Shown here: in pieces, positions 8,973 through 17,546 of the stretch
How positions within the stretch are numbered: the stretch's first letter is position 1
Layout: each line of letters opens with the position of its first letter
NCBI RefSeq assembly: GCF_001665235.1
Contig: NZ_LZSC01000057.1
Span: forward strand, 62,001 to 126,000
DNA: 64,000 nucleotides
Source: Mycobacterium sp. 1100029.7
GTDB taxonomy: Bacteria; Actinomycetota; Actinomycetes; Mycobacteriales; Mycobacteriaceae
Direction of reading: 5' to 3'
Program-made: the position numbers and the translations under genes
The notes under the pieces: model-generated
Databases searched by the model: none
What the model saw: only the letters and a program-made list of their open reading frames with translations
What the model was told of the DNA's origin: nothing

Positions 8973-9485
8973 ATGGGAACCAATCAGCGCGCGAGCATCG
9001 TCATGTCGGACGAGGAGATCGCGGATTTCGTCGACAAAAGTCGCACCGGAACTCTGGCCACTGTCGGTCCCGACGGCCAGCCGCACCTGACCGCGATGTG
9101 GTACGCCGTCGTCGACGGCGAAGTCTGGCTGGAGACGAAAGCCAAGTCTCAAAAAGCGGTCAACCTGACCCGGGATTCGCGGGTGAGCTTTTTGATCGAG
9201 GACGGCGACACCTACGACACGCTGCGCGGGGTCTCCTTCGAAGGCGTTGCGGAGATCATCGACGACCCGGACGTTGCGCATCGCGTGGGCGTCAGCGTCT
9301 GGGAGCGCTACACCGGGCCTTACACCGACGAGATGAAACCGTTCGTCGAGCAGATGATGAACAAGCGGGTGTGTGTGCGCATTGTCGCGCGCCGCGCGCG
9401 CTCGTGGGATCACCGCAAACTCGGATTGCCGCCGATGCCGGTGGGTGGATCCACCGCACCGGCCGTGCAACGGACCGGCCAATAA
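8973..9485 (+). CDS. PNPOx-like, probable F420-dependent oxidoreductase (Rv2991-like)
   Basis: This is a split-barrel flavin/deazaflavin-binding protein of the pyridoxamine 5'-phosphate oxidase superfamily; the M. tuberculosis relative at this position is of the F420-binding type. The 170-residue sequence shows the usual SRTGTLATVGPDGQPHLTAMW strand-turn-strand, then VWLETKAKSQKAVNLTRDS and the RVSFLIEDG core. ATG 8973 is chosen because the upstream frame (to 8853) runs through repeat-rich intergenic DNA. The substrate is unknown. The two tRNA genes follow on the opposite strand. Confidence 0.85.
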   Translation: MGTNQRASIVMSDEEIADFVDKSRTGTLATVGPDGQPHLTAMWYAVVDGEVWLETKAKSQKAVNLTRDSRVSFLIEDGDTYDTLRGVSFEGVAEIIDDPDVAHRVGVSVWERYTGPYTDEMKPFVEQMMNKRVCVRIVARRARSWDHRKLGLPPMPVGGSTAPAVQRTGQ

Positions 9486-9489
9486 GTTG

Positions 9490-9562
9490 TAGCCCCGATG
9501 GGATTCGAACCCACGCTACCGCCGTGAGAGGGCGGCGTCCTAGGCCGCTAGACGACGGGGCC
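9490..9562 (-). tRNA. gltT: tRNA-Glu (CTC)
   Basis: The reverse strand folds as a 73-nt tRNA. Acceptor arms are GGCCCCG and CGGGGCT, with a D arm, an anticodon stem CCGCC/GGCGG enclosing CTCTCAC (anticodon CTC) and the T-loop GGTTCGAATCC. It decodes GAG. It lies downstream of, and on the same strand as, tRNA-Gln and gltX. Confidence 0.96.
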
Positions 9563-9625
9563 AGAACCGATCCGAGCAGCCAGCATAGCTCACCCGACGG
9601 GGGCCACCTAATCGCTGGACTTTTG

Positions 9626-9697
9626 CTGGGGTACCAGGACTCGAACCTAGAATGGCTGAACCAGAATCAGCTGTGTTGCCAATTACACCATACCCCA
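9626..9697 (-). tRNA. glnU: tRNA-Gln (CTG)
   Basis: The reverse strand gives a 72-nt cloverleaf. Acceptor arms are TGGGGTA and TACCCCA, the anticodon stem GCTGA/TCAGC encloses TTCTGGT (anticodon CTG), and the T-loop is GGTTCGAGTCC. Mycobacteria lack glutaminyl-tRNA synthetase, so this tRNA is first charged with Glu by GltX and then amidated by GatCAB. Both are encoded in this window. Confidence 0.96.
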
Positions 9698-9812
9698 TTG
9701 GCTGCCTATAACCGCTGTTCAGGGCGATTTCCGCGGCCTGTCACCTGCCTGGAAGTTCGCCGCTGTCAGCCGCTGTCGGCCTTTGCAAACCGCAGTGCAG
9801 ACTACCAAAGAT

Positions 9813-11279
9813 TTAGACCGCCTCTTTCCGCGCCGCCCGCAACCTGGCCAGGCTGCGCTTGCGGCCGAGCAGTTCCAGCGACTCGAACAGCGGAGGGCTG
9901 ATCGTGGTCCCGGTCGCGGCGACCCGGATCGGGCCAAAGGCTTTGCGCGGTTTGAGGGCCAGGCCGTCGATCAGCGCGGCTTTGAGCGCCTCCTCGATGT
10001 TCGCCACGGTCCAGTCCGGCACGCCGTCCAGCGCGGCCAGAGCGGCGTCTAACACGGCGATCCCATCGGGCCCCAGCTCCTTGGCGGCGGCCTTGGGATC
10101 GATCGCGTAGTCGTCGTCGTTGAGGAACTTCAGCAGATCCCACGCATCACCGAGCACCACGATGCGGGTCTGCACCAGCTCGGCCGCAATCGCGAACGCC
10201 GCCTCGTCGACCCCCAATCGGTGCCCGTGCGTGTCGAAGTAGGCGCGCAGCCGGGAGGTGAAGTCGGCGACGTCGAGCATTCGGATGTGTTCGGCGTTGA
10301 GCGCGTCGGCCTTTTTCTGGTCGAATCGGGCCGGGTTGGAATTGACGTCGACGACGTCGAATGCGGCCACCATTTCGTCGAGGCTGAACAGGTCGTGGTC
10401 ATCGGCGATCGCCCAGCCCAGCAGCGCAAGGTAATTCAGCAGCCCTTCGGGGATGAAGCCCCGGTCGCGGTGGGCGAACAGGTTGGACTGCGGGTCGCGT
10501 TTGGACAGCTTCTTGGTGCCCTCACCCAATACCGTTGGCAAGTGCGCGAATTGCGGCACCCGCTCGGCGACCCCGATCCGGATCAACGCCTGGTACAGCG
10601 CCAATTGTCGCGGCGTCGACGGCAGCAGGTCCTCGCCGCGCAGCACATGGGTGATCTTCATCAGCGCGTCGTCACACGGGTTGACCAAGGTATACAAGGG
10701 ATCTCCGTTCGCGCGGGTCAACGCGAAGTCGGGTACCGAGCCCGCCGCGAAGGTCGTGGTCCCGCGCACCAGGTCGTCCCAGCTGAGGTCGTCGTCGGGC
10801 ATCCGCAGCCGCACCACAGGTTTGCGGCCCTCGGCCAGAAACGCCGCCCGCTGCGAATCGGTCAGTTGACGGTCGAAATTGTCGTAGCCCAATTTGGGGT
10901 TACGGCCGGCGGCCAGATGACGAGCCTCGACCTCCTCGGGCGTCGAAAAGGCGTAGTACGCCTCGCCCGCGGCAAGCAGCTTGTCCACGACCTCGCGGTA
11001 AGTCGCGCCGCGCAGTGACTGCCGGTACGGGCCGTAGGGTCCGCCGACCTCGGGCCCCTCGTCCCAATCCAGACCGAGCCAGCGCAATGCGTCGAGCAGC
11101 GCCAGATAGCTTTCTTCGCTGTCGCGCTCGACGTCGGTGTCCTCGATCCGGAAAACGAAGGTGCCCCCGGTGTGACGCGCGTAGGCCCAGTTGAACAGCG
11201 CGGTGCGAACCATCCCGACGTGCGGGGTGCCGGTCGGCGACGGGCAGAATCGGACCCGGACGTTGCCTGGTTCGGTCAC
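9813..11279 (-). CDS. gltX: Glutamyl-tRNA synthetase (non-discriminating)
   Basis: This class I synthetase (488 residues) charges tRNA-Glu and, in organisms without GlnRS, also tRNA-Gln. Visible motifs are the HIGH-like CPSPTGTPHVGMVRTALFNW near the N-terminus, FRIEDTD, and the KMSKS-like KKLSKRDPQ. The GTG start overlaps the stop of the upstream FAH-family gene by four bases (GTGA), indicating translational coupling. The non-discriminating specificity is inferred from organism biology and the presence of gatCAB. Confidence 0.96.
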   Translation of the reverse strand: MTEPGNVRVRFCPSPTGTPHVGMVRTALFNWAYARHTGGTFVFRIEDTDVERDSEESYLALLDALRWLGLDWDEGPEVGGPYGPYRQSLRGATYREVVDKLLAAGEAYYAFSTPEEVEARHLAAGRNPKLGYDNFDRQLTDSQRAAFLAEGRKPVVRLRMPDDDLSWDDLVRGTTTFAAGSVPDFALTRANGDPLYTLVNPCDDALMKITHVLRGEDLLPSTPRQLALYQALIRIGVAERVPQFAHLPTVLGEGTKKLSKRDPQSNLFAHRDRGFIPEGLLNYLALLGWAIADDHDLFSLDEMVAAFDVVDVNSNPARFDQKKADALNAEHIRMLDVADFTSRLRAYFDTHGHRLGVDEAAFAIAAELVQTRIVVLGDAWDLLKFLNDDDYAIDPKAAAKELGPDGIAVLDAALAALDGVPDWTVANIEEALKAALIDGLALKPRKAFGPIRVAATGTTISPPLFESLELLGRKRSLARLRAARKEAV

Positions 11280-12076
11280 GACTTTCCTTTTCGGACCACG
11301 GGATTGGACAGGGTGCCGATGCCTTCAACGGTGATGGCGACGGTGTCACCGTCCTCGATGGGGCCGACGCCCGCCGGCGTTCCGGTCAGGATCAGGTCGC
11401 CCGGCAGCAAGGTCATCACTGCCGAGATCCATTCCACGATCGCGCCGACGTCGTGAATCATCAGCGAGGTGCGGCTGTCCTGTTTGACGTCGCCGTTGAC
11501 CTCGGTGCGCAGCGCGATGTCGGCCGGGTCGATGTCGGTCACCACCCACGGCCCGACCGGGCAGAAGGTGTCGTGGCCTTTAGCGCGGGTCCACTGCCCG
11601 TCTGCCTTTTGCTGGTCGCGTGCCGACACGTCGTTGGCGATCGTGTAGCCCAGGATGTTGTCGGCGGCCTGCGCAGCCGGGACGTCCTTGCACGGCCGAC
11701 CGATCACCGCCGCCAGCTCCCCTTCAAAGTGCACGGGTGATGCGTTGGCGGGCAATCGAATCGGCACGTTGGGGCCGATGATCGCGGTGTTGGGCTTGAG
11801 GAAGATGATCGGGTCCTCCGCGGCCGGGCCGGTGGCGAATTTGGCCATCTCGGCGATGTGGTCGGTGTAGTTCTTGCCGATACAGACCACCTTGCCGGCC
11901 AGCATCGGGGCCAACAGCCGCACATCTGCGACCGGCCACGAGCGGCCGGTGAATGTGGGCGTGCCGAAGGGGTGCTCGGCGATTTCACGGGCTGTCATCG
12001 CGGCGGGGTCCTCGAGCGGACCCTCGATGCTGACGAAGGAAACACCGTCCGGGCTGGCGATTCGACCAAGGCGCAT
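11276..12076 (-). CDS. Fumarylacetoacetate hydrolase-family protein (Rv2993c-like)
   Basis: FAH-family enzymes use a divalent metal to hydrolyse, isomerise or decarboxylate small acyl substrates in catabolism of aromatic acids. The 266-residue protein has the FAH core: VVCIGKNYTDHIAEM, the metal ligands in HFEGELAAVIG, GYTIANDVSARDQQ, and the C-terminal LILTGTPAGVGPI. The real substrate cannot be told. ATG 12076 lies seven bases after a TAGGCT -10-like element and abuts the minisatellite, suggesting a leaderless start. The open frame further upstream only reads through the repeat. The gene is coupled to gltX. Confidence 0.9.
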   Translation of the reverse strand: MRLGRIASPDGVSFVSIEGPLEDPAAMTAREIAEHPFGTPTFTGRSWPVADVRLLAPMLAGKVVCIGKNYTDHIAEMAKFATGPAAEDPIIFLKPNTAIIGPNVPIRLPANASPVHFEGELAAVIGRPCKDVPAAQAADNILGYTIANDVSARDQQKADGQWTRAKGHDTFCPVGPWVVTDIDPADIALRTEVNGDVKQDSRTSLMIHDVGAIVEWISAVMTLLPGDLILTGTPAGVGPIEDGDTVAITVEGIGTLSNPVVRKGKS

Positions 12077-12087
12077 TCGTTTGAGCC

Positions 12088-12307
12088 TAGTGACGGTCGC
12101 GAGCCCGGCGGCAGCCGGGCGACGCGGGCCGGCACCATCGGGTCCAGTGACGGTCGCGAGCCCGGCGGCAGCCGGGCGACGCGGGCCGGCACCATCGGGT
12201 CTAGTGACGGTCGCGAGCCCGGCAGCAGCCGGGCGACGCGGGCCGGCACCATCGGGTCCAGTGACGGTCGCGAGCCCGGCAGCAGCCGGGCGACGCGGGC
12301 CGGCACC
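12088..12307. repeat. 57-bp minisatellite (VNTR), about 3.8 copies
   Basis: The unit beginning TGACGGTCGCGAGCCCGG starts at 12091, 12148, 12205 and 12262, exactly 57 bp apart. The fourth copy breaks off after GGCACC at 12307. Each unit contains the hairpin GCCCGGC-GGCA-GCCGGGC. Copies 1-2 read cggcggcag and copies 3-4 cggcagcag, while the preceding base pair alternates CTAG/CCAG/CTAG/CCAG. This fits duplication of a two-unit block. It fills the intergenic region between the FAH-family gene and the first MFS gene and resembles MIRU/VNTR loci. Confidence 0.95.
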
Positions 12308-12324
12308 CCACCTCTGAAAGAGCC

Positions 12325-12349
12325 GTTTGGGCCAGCAGTTTCCGGGTAG
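12325..12349 (+). promoter_or_regulatory. SigF-like promoter upstream of the MFS pair
   Basis: GTTT (12325-12328), a 15-bp spacer and GGGTAG (12344-12349) match the mycobacterial SigF consensus GTTT-N15-17-GGGTA. It lies just past the minisatellite and about 105 bp before the GTG of the first transporter. The rest of the 12077-12460 gap holds the minisatellite and, near the start codon, an AGGGGG ribosome-binding site. Confidence 0.5.
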
Positions 12350-12460
12350 TTCGGGGCGGTTCCAAGAAATCTGTCGAACCGAAGCATCCGATGTCCGGTC
12401 TGTTCCGAACCCCTGGATGACAGCCGATTGGTGACCGCAGATTTCAGGGGGATTGACTAG

Positions 12461-13648
12461 GTGCCGACCGAAACGATCAGCACCGCCAGGCGATGGATGA
12501 TGCTTGCGGTCTCGCTGGGCGCCACGTTGTGCGCCAACGTCTTCATCAACGGCGTCGCTTTCCTGATCCCGATGCTGCATACCCGCCGCGGCACCAGTCT
12601 GGCCGAGGGCGGCCTACTGGCCTCGTTGCCCAGCCTCGGCATGGTGATCACATTGTTTGCCTGGGGCTATCTGCTCGACCGCGTCGGCGAACGAATCGTG
12701 CTCAGCTCCGGGCTGATCCTGACCGCGGCGGCGGGTTTCGCTGCGGCATCGGCACACTCAACAGTGACGATCGGCACCTTCCTGGTTCTCGGCGGCATGG
12801 CGGCGGCCAGCAGCATCACCGCCTGCGGCCGTCTGGTCACCGGCTGGTTCCCGCCGCAGCGGCGGGCGCTGGCAATGGGGATTCGGCAGACCGCGCAGCC
12901 CTTGGGAATTGCGTTGGCAGCACTGGCAATTCCTGAGCTGGCCAAGCGCGGCTTTTCGGTGGCGTTGCTGTTTCCCGCGTGGCTGTGTGTGTTTGCGGCG
13001 GTGGCCGGCGGGTTGGCTGTCAAAGATCCACCGCGTCCGCCCCGGCAGGCCGCCAGCGATCGTGAGCTGGCGAATCCCTACCGGGGAACAAAAGTGCTGT
13101 GGCGAATCCATGCCGCGTCGGCGCTGCTGATGGTGCCGCAGCCCGTCGTGCTGACGTTCATGCTCGCCTGGTTCATGATGGACCGGCACTTGTCGGCGGC
13201 ATCGGCCGGTGCGCTGGTGGGACTTTCGCAGTTGCTGGGCGCCGGGGGTCGGATCGCGGCCGGCCGGTGGGCCGATCGGGTGGGTTCGCGGATGCGGCCG
13301 CTTCGAATACTGGCCGCGGCGACCGCCGTGGTGATGCTGGCGTTGGCGCTCACGAATTATCTCGACTGGCGACTTGCGGTGCCGGCGATGGTGATCGCGG
13401 CCGCGGTCACCGGTGACAGCGGTCTGCCGTTCACGACGATTCCCGAACTGGCCGGACCGTTTTGGAGCGGCCGCGCCTTGAGCACCCAGAATGCGCTCGA
13501 GCGGCTGATGGTCGCCGTCGCCCCGCCGGCGTTCGGCGGCATGATCACCACCGCCGGTTACCCGATCGCATTCGCGATCTGCGCGACATTCCCGTTGGCC
13601 GCACTGCCCTTCGTGCCCGTCGGCGCCGCGCCCACCGGCGAAACGTGA
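12461..13648 (+). CDS. MFS transporter, first of a tandem pair (Rv2994-like)
   Basis: This 395-residue protein has about 12 hydrophobic segments typical of the major facilitator superfamily. The conserved loop 2-3 motif appears as GYLLDRVGERIVL, and TGWFPPQRRALAMGIRQTAQPLGIAL follows in the next half-helix pair. The substrate is unknown; the family includes drug and metabolite exporters. Start GTG 12461 follows AGGGGG by 10 bases. The neighbouring paralogue shares the same diagnostic segments, so the pair arose by duplication. A SigF-like promoter lies upstream. Confidence 0.88.
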   Translation: MPTETISTARRWMMLAVSLGATLCANVFINGVAFLIPMLHTRRGTSLAEGGLLASLPSLGMVITLFAWGYLLDRVGERIVLSSGLILTAAAGFAAASAHSTVTIGTFLVLGGMAAASSITACGRLVTGWFPPQRRALAMGIRQTAQPLGIALAALAIPELAKRGFSVALLFPAWLCVFAAVAGGLAVKDPPRPPRQAASDRELANPYRGTKVLWRIHAASALLMVPQPVVLTFMLAWFMMDRHLSAASAGALVGLSQLLGAGGRIAAGRWADRVGSRMRPLRILAAATAVVMLALALTNYLDWRLAVPAMVIAAAVTGDSGLPFTTIPELAGPFWSGRALSTQNALERLMVAVAPPAFGGMITTAGYPIAFAICATFPLAALPFVPVGAAPTGET

Positions 13649-13707
13649 TGCGCTGAACCGAATTCTCGGCTCACCGGGTCCGCGGCGACTTGTGGAAGCA
13701 TGGATCA

Positions 13708-15012
13708 ATGGCCGAGGAGCCAATCGCGACGAAATCGTTGAGCGCCGGCGCACGCTGGGCGGTCATGCTCGTCTCGTTGGTGGTGTCGTCGAGTTCTTTC
13801 CTTTTCATCAACGGTGTCGCCTTTCTGATTCCCGCCTTGGAGGCCGAGCGTAAGACCCCTCTCGCCGAGGCCGGCCTGTTGTCCTCGATGCCCAGCTGGG
13901 GCATGGTCGTGACGCTGGTGCTGTGGGGTGTGGTGCTCGACCGGGTCGGCGAACGGATGGTGCTGACGGTGGGCTCAGCACTGACCGCCGTCGCGGCATA
14001 TGCGGCCGCCTCGGTGCATTCGTTGGTGTGGATGGGAGTGTTTCTGTTCCTGGGCGGCATGGCCGCGGCCGGGTGCAATGCGGCCGGCGGCCGGCTGGTC
14101 TCAGGCTGGTTCCCGCCGCAACAGCGCGGCCTGGCGATGGGTATCCGTCAGACCGCACAGCCGTTGGGAATTGCTTTGGGCGCCTTGGTGATACCCGAGC
14201 TCGCCGAACACAGCCCGCACGCGGGTCTGATGTTCCCCGCCGTGGCGTGCACGCTGGCGGCGTTGTTGAGCGTCGTCGCAATCGTTGACCCACCACGCAA
14301 ATCCCGGGACACGGCCACCCATGAGGAACTGGCGAGCCCGTATCGCCGGTCGTGGGTGTTGTGGCGGATCCACGCAGTGTCGGCGCTACTGATGATGCCG
14401 CAGACGGTGACCGTCACCTTCATGCTGGTCTGGCTGATCCGCAACGACGGCTGGTCGATCGCGTCGGCCGGTGCGGCCGTGACCGTCTCACAGTTGCTCG
14501 GTGCGGCGGGCCGCATCCTGGTCGGCCGCTGGTCGGATCGCATCGGGTCGCGAATGCGGCCGGTCGCCGTCGTCGCCGCTGCCGCCGCAGCAACATTGTT
14601 TCTTCTGGCGTACGCCGACCACCGGACCTCACCGTATGAGGTGCCGTTGATGATCATCGTGTCGGTACTCGCCGTGCTCGACAACGGGTTGGAGGCGACG
14701 GCGATCACCGAGTTGGCCGGGCAATTCTGGAGCGGCCGCGCGCTGGGAATCCAGAACACCACCCAGCGGCTGATGGCCGCGGCCGGTCCGCCGCTGTTCG
14801 GCGCCTTCATCGGCGCGGCGAAGTATCCGCCGGCGTGGGCACTGTGCGGCCTGTTCCCGTTGCTGGCAGTGCCTTTGGTGCCGATCCGGTTGCTGCCGCC
14901 GGGCTTGGAAACTACAGCGCGGCAGCGATCCGTTCGCCGACTTCGGTGGTGGCGAGCCGTTCGCTCCCCCGCGACGCCAAATACGTCTCGACCGCACGGT
15001 CCACGCGACTAG
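13708..15012 (+). CDS. MFS transporter, second of a tandem pair
   Basis: This protein is a paralogue of the preceding transporter. It shares FINGVAFLIP, the LDRVGERMVL loop, SGWFPPQQRGLAMGIRQTAQPLGIAL and the late GQFWSGRALGIQN motif. ATG 13708 is preferred to GTG 13690. The last 35 or so residues are basic, lack transmembrane character and run about 100 bp into the 3' end of convergent leuB. The frame may therefore have lost its original stop. M. tuberculosis has a single gene here, so this copy is an extra one. The substrate is unknown. Confidence 0.85.
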   Translation: MAEEPIATKSLSAGARWAVMLVSLVVSSSSFLFINGVAFLIPALEAERKTPLAEAGLLSSMPSWGMVVTLVLWGVVLDRVGERMVLTVGSALTAVAAYAAASVHSLVWMGVFLFLGGMAAAGCNAAGGRLVSGWFPPQQRGLAMGIRQTAQPLGIALGALVIPELAEHSPHAGLMFPAVACTLAALLSVVAIVDPPRKSRDTATHEELASPYRRSWVLWRIHAVSALLMMPQTVTVTFMLVWLIRNDGWSIASAGAAVTVSQLLGAAGRILVGRWSDRIGSRMRPVAVVAAAAAATLFLLAYADHRTSPYEVPLMIIVSVLAVLDNGLEATAITELAGQFWSGRALGIQNTTQRLMAAAGPPLFGAFIGAAKYPPAWALCGLFPLLAVPLVPIRLLPPGLETTARQRSVRRLRWWRAVRSPATPNTSRPHGPRD

Positions 15013-15934
15013 CGGCCTCGGTCTCGCCCAGGTGGGCGAGCAGCAGCCCCACCGAGATGATCGCCGCCGTCGGATCGGCGATGCCCTTGCCCGCGATATC
15101 GGGCGCACTGCCGTGGACCGGCTCGAACATCGACGGATTGGTACGCGTCGCATCGATGTTTCCGCTGGCGGCCAACCCGATTCCGCCCGACACCGCGGCG
15201 GCCAGGTCGGTGATGATGTCGCCGAACAGGTTGTCGGTGACGATCACGTCGAAACGTCCGGGGTCGTTGACCAGGAAGATCGTTGCGGCGTCGACGTGTT
15301 GGTAGGCCACTTCGACGTCGGGGTATTCCGCCCCGACTTCGGCGAACACTCGCGACCACAGTTTTCCGGCGAAGGCCAGCACATTGTTCTTGTGCACCAA
15401 CGTCAGATGCTTGCGACGCTGCTGGGCCCGCTTGAACGCGTCCTCGACCACGCGGCGCACCCCGAACGCGGTGTTGACACTGACCTCGGTGGCCACCTCA
15501 TGCGGTGTTCCCGCCCGGATCGCGCCGCCGTTGCCGGTATAGGGCCCTTCGGTTCCCTCGCGCACCACCACGAAATCGATGTCGGGGCCCCCCGGCCCTT
15601 CCAGTTTCAACGGGCTGCTGACCCCCTTGTACAGCCGGGCCGGGCGCAGGTTGACGTGGTGGTCGAGCTCGAAGCGCAGGCGTAACAACAGACCTCGCTC
15701 CAGCACGCCGCTGGGTACCGACGGATCGCCGATCGCCCCGAGCAGAATCGCGTCGTGCTCGCGCAGCTCGGCCAGCGCGGACTCCGGCAGCAGCTCTCCG
15801 GTGGCGTGGAAACGCCGTGCGCCCAGGTCGTATTCGGTCTTCTCCACGCCCGGCTTGACCGCATCGAGGATCTTGACCGCTTCGCCGATGACCTCCGGGC
15901 CGATCCCGTCGCCGCCGATGATCGCCAATTTCAT
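14912..15934 (-). CDS. leuB: 3-isopropylmalate dehydrogenase
   Basis: LeuB oxidatively decarboxylates 3-isopropylmalate with NAD+, the third step of leucine synthesis. The 340-residue protein has the family start MKLAIIGGDGIGPEV, the substrate-binding arginines in LLLRLRFELDHHVNLRPA, the VTDNLFGDIITDLAA metal site and EPVHGSAPDIAGKG. Its ATG overlaps the serA stop (ATGA), so serA and leuB are co-transcribed. Its 3' end overlaps the tail of the MFS frame on the other strand. Confidence 0.97.
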   Translation of the reverse strand: MKLAIIGGDGIGPEVIGEAVKILDAVKPGVEKTEYDLGARRFHATGELLPESALAELREHDAILLGAIGDPSVPSGVLERGLLLRLRFELDHHVNLRPARLYKGVSSPLKLEGPGGPDIDFVVVREGTEGPYTGNGGAIRAGTPHEVATEVSVNTAFGVRRVVEDAFKRAQQRRKHLTLVHKNNVLAFAGKLWSRVFAEVGAEYPDVEVAYQHVDAATIFLVNDPGRFDVIVTDNLFGDIITDLAAAVSGGIGLAASGNIDATRTNPSMFEPVHGSAPDIAGKGIADPTAAIISVGLLLAHLGETEAASRVDRAVETYLASRGSERLATTEVGERIAAAL

Positions 15935-17517
15935 GACAGGTCAACCACTTCGAGCTTGTTGGCGCCGACGGCCGTCGAGATCGCCGACCGCACATCGTCG
16001 GGTACGTCTTGGTCGAGCCGCAGCAGGATCGTCGCGCTCGGACCCTCGGCGTCCTCGGACAGCTGCGCGGCCTGGATATTGACCCCGGCCTCGCCCAGGA
16101 TGGTGCCGATCTTGCCGAGCGCGCCGGGCGCATCAGCGTAGTTGATCACCAGGTTGCGTCCCTGCGCGCGCAGATCGAAGTTGCGGCCGTTGATCTGGAC
16201 GACCTTCTCGACCAGCTGCGGTCCGGACAGCGTGCCGGCGACGTTGACCGTCGAGCCGTCGTGGGCGACCGCACGCACGTCTAGGACGCTGCGGTGGTTG
16301 GGACTTTCGGGGGCCGTGTTGATTTCGGCGGTCACGCCGCGCTCGGACGCCAGCGCCGGCGCGTTGACGAACGTGACCGGGTCCTCGATGATCGCCGAGA
16401 ACAGCCCGCGCAGTGCCGAAAGCTTCAGCACCTCAACATCTTCGGAGGCCAGCTCGCCGCGGACCTGAATCGACAGCGACGCCGGAAGGCCGTCGGACAG
16501 CGCGGCGGCCAGCACGCCGAGTTTGCGCGCCAGGTCCAGCCACGGCGCCACCTCTTCGTTGACCACACCGCCACCGACATTGACCGCGTCGGGCACGAAC
16601 TCCCCCGCCAGTGCCAGCCGGACACTTTCGGCGACATCGGTGCCGGCGCGGTCCTGCGCCTCGGCGGTGGATGCCCCCAGGTGCGGCGTGACCACCACCT
16701 GCGGCAACTCGAAAAGCGGGCTGTCGGTGCACGGCTCGGTGGAGAACACGTCGAGGCCGGCAGCGCGCACGTGGCCGCTGCTGATCGCTTCGGCCAGCGC
16801 CGGCTCGTCCACCAGGCCGCCGCGGGCCGCGTTGACGATGATGACGCCGGGCTTGGTCTTGGCCAGCGCCTCCTTGTCGATCAGACCCGCCGTCTCGGCC
16901 GTCTTCGGCAGATGCACCGAGATGAAGTCGGCGCGCGCCAACAATTCGTCCAGGGGCAGCAGCTCAATGCCGAGCTGAGCGGCGCGCGCCGGTGAGACAT
17001 AGGGGTCGTAGGCGATGATGTGCGTGCCGAACGCCGCGATCCGCGCCGCGACCAGCTGGCCGATCCGGCCCAGGCCCACGATGCCGACGGTCTTATCGAA
17101 AAGTTCGGTGCCCGAGAACGACGACCGCTTCCAGGTGTGTTCGCGCAGCGTGGCGTCGGCGGCCGCGATCTGCCGGGACGCGGCGAGCAGCAGCGCGATC
17201 GCGTGCTCGGCGGCGCTGTGAATGTTCGACGTCGGGGCGTTGACCACCAGGACGCCGCGTTCGGTGGCGGCGTCGACGTCGACATTGTCCAGCCCCACGC
17301 CGGCGCGGGCGACGATCTTGAGTTTGGGCGCGGCCGCCAGTACCTCGGCGTCGACGGTGGTCGCCGAGCGCACCAGCAGGGCGTCGGCCTCGGGCACCGC
17401 TGCCAGCAGCTTCTCCCGGTCCGGACCGTCTACCCAGCGCACCTCGACCTGGTCACCCAGCGCGGCGACAGTTGATTGAGCGAGTTTGTCGGCGATTAAC
17501 ACAACAGGCAAGTTCAC
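15931..17517 (-). CDS. serA: D-3-phosphoglycerate dehydrogenase
   Basis: SerA commits 3-phosphoglycerate to serine synthesis. The 528-residue protein has the 2-hydroxyacid dehydrogenase fold: the Rossmann motif VGLGRIGQLVAARIAAFG, the catalytic HLPKTAETAGLI segment, and VVTPHLGASTAEAQDRAG with the catalytic His. Then come the actinobacterial intervening (ASB) domain and a C-terminal ACT domain (GKIGTILGEAGVNIQAAQLSE) that senses serine. The length matches the M. tuberculosis type. It is coupled to leuB and divergent from the FAD oxidoreductase gene. Confidence 0.97.
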   Translation of the reverse strand: MNLPVVLIADKLAQSTVAALGDQVEVRWVDGPDREKLLAAVPEADALLVRSATTVDAEVLAAAPKLKIVARAGVGLDNVDVDAATERGVLVVNAPTSNIHSAAEHAIALLLAASRQIAAADATLREHTWKRSSFSGTELFDKTVGIVGLGRIGQLVAARIAAFGTHIIAYDPYVSPARAAQLGIELLPLDELLARADFISVHLPKTAETAGLIDKEALAKTKPGVIIVNAARGGLVDEPALAEAISSGHVRAAGLDVFSTEPCTDSPLFELPQVVVTPHLGASTAEAQDRAGTDVAESVRLALAGEFVPDAVNVGGGVVNEEVAPWLDLARKLGVLAAALSDGLPASLSIQVRGELASEDVEVLKLSALRGLFSAIIEDPVTFVNAPALASERGVTAEINTAPESPNHRSVLDVRAVAHDGSTVNVAGTLSGPQLVEKVVQINGRNFDLRAQGRNLVINYADAPGALGKIGTILGEAGVNIQAAQLSEDAEGPSATILLRLDQDVPDDVRSAISTAVGANKLEVVDLS

Positions 17518-17546
17518 GCCGCAAGCGTATCGGCTGTAATTGGCCG

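Noticed and set aside
12088..12307. Possible CRISPR array
   Set aside because: Units are contiguous 57-bp tandem copies without unique spacers, so it is a minisatellite; no cas genes are present.
11276..12580. FAH-family protein extended to 434 residues
   Set aside because: The extra N-terminus is a translation of the 57-bp repeat; ATG 12076 starts the conserved FAH sequence.
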